A stretch of 64,000 bases of DNA. Origin: Drosophila miranda (taxonomy: Eukaryota; Arthropoda; Insecta; Diptera; Drosophilidae). Position numbers and translations under genes: made by a program. Every line of letters begins with the position of its first letter. Position 1 is the stretch's first letter. The DNA lies in the NCBI RefSeq assembly GCF_003369915.1, contig NC_046676.1:7099501-7163500 (forward strand), given 5' to 3'. Shown one piece after another: positions 63,784-64,000 of this stretch. The notes under the pieces were generated by a model. The model searched no databases. It was not told the origin of the DNA and saw nothing but the letters and a program-made list of their open reading frames with translations.

Positions 63784-64000
63784 ATGTCGTGGAGTATATT
63801 TTTGATACTCCAGCAAATAAATTCATTTAGTGCTCAAAAGTTGTTGGAAAACATCAGAGAGGATTACTGTGAAATATACTATAAAGGTGCATGCACTAAC
63901 AGTTCCAGTGATAGAACGTGCCGTTGAATTTAGACCATGGACACTTGACAATCGAGTGGATTAATGCCGACTGCAAAGAGAGGAATATCGTCGCCATTTC
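63784..64000 (+). pseudogene. LRR receptor-like gene relic, copy 3 (partial)
   Basis: Starts as in the other copies (MSWSIFLILLQ), has the same early stop and shift, and is cut by the window end. Whether it has the 51-bp segment that distinguishes units 1 and 2 cannot be seen here. Confidence 0.5.

Larger units (their letters stand above)
60223..64000. repeat. cid-cbc array unit 3 (cut by the window edge)
   Basis: This unit starts at CTCGCTACC and follows unit 2 at a constant offset of 5286 to the end of the window, so at least three units exist. A handful of private changes are seen, for example in cbc, near 63301 and near 63773. Confidence 0.95.

Noticed and set aside
54937-64000. Units 2 and 3 as pure assembly artefact
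   Set aside because: They differ from each other and from unit 1 by a 51-bp segment and private substitutions, and share a specific junction. Collapse or haplotype duplication cannot be fully excluded, so read depth is named as the check.

Overview
The window is Drosophila nuclear DNA. It has short GT-AG introns, DRE and core-promoter motifs, (CA)n/(TA)n microsatellites, LINE and other transposon remnants, and an ordered run of genes that belongs to Muller element C (2R band 50A-B of D. melanogaster): Vmat, mip120, mEFTu1, mars, drk, bbc, cid and cbc. Exon boundaries below were worked out by reading splice sites and checking that reading phase is kept; every spliced CDS given with exon coordinates sums to a multiple of three.

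Layout. 1-11.6 kb: Vmat (+), with a 7.6-kb first intron that hosts two unrecognised minus-strand genes. 12.6-14.5 kb: an unrecognised minus-strand gene with a coiled coil. 17.3-22.2 kb: mip120 and mEFTu1 (both -). 24.6-31.9 kb: a direct tandem duplication of about 3.63 kb carrying a complete mars gene (HURP family) in each copy. 33.2-37.2 kb: drk (Grb2 adaptor, +). 41.3-48.4 kb: bbc (CDP-alcohol phosphotransferase, +), with three alternative 132-nt exons. 49.6 kb to the right edge: a head-to-tail array of 5.3-kb units, two complete and a third running off the window. Each unit holds a LINE 3' fragment, cid (CENP-A, -), cbc (Clp1 RNA kinase, +), a leucine-rich-repeat gene relic (+) and, in the two complete units, transposon-like DNA.

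The most notable result is that two chromosome-segregation genes, mars (spindle) and cid (the centromeric histone), have been separately and very recently amplified within 25 kb of each other while the genes around them stayed single-copy. The copies are nearly identical and open. The two duplications have different junctions: the mars junction carries 14 bp of templated filler, while the cid junction falls inside a LINE fragment. Co-amplification of meiosis and segregation genes, mars among them as I recall, has been reported on the neo-sex chromosomes of D. miranda, whose neo-X and neo-Y derive from Muller C. I therefore infer, without proof, an obscura-group fly and a neo-X-like chromosome. 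Intact single-copy neighbours argue against a degenerate neo-Y.

Functionally the window mixes neuronal and signalling genes (Vmat, drk), housekeeping genes (mEFTu1, bbc, cbc) and cell-cycle or chromatin genes (mip120 of the Myb-MuvB/dREAM complex, mars, cid). cid and cbc share a 222-bp divergent promoter with an E2F-type and a Motif-1-type site, so each array unit duplicates both genes with their control region.
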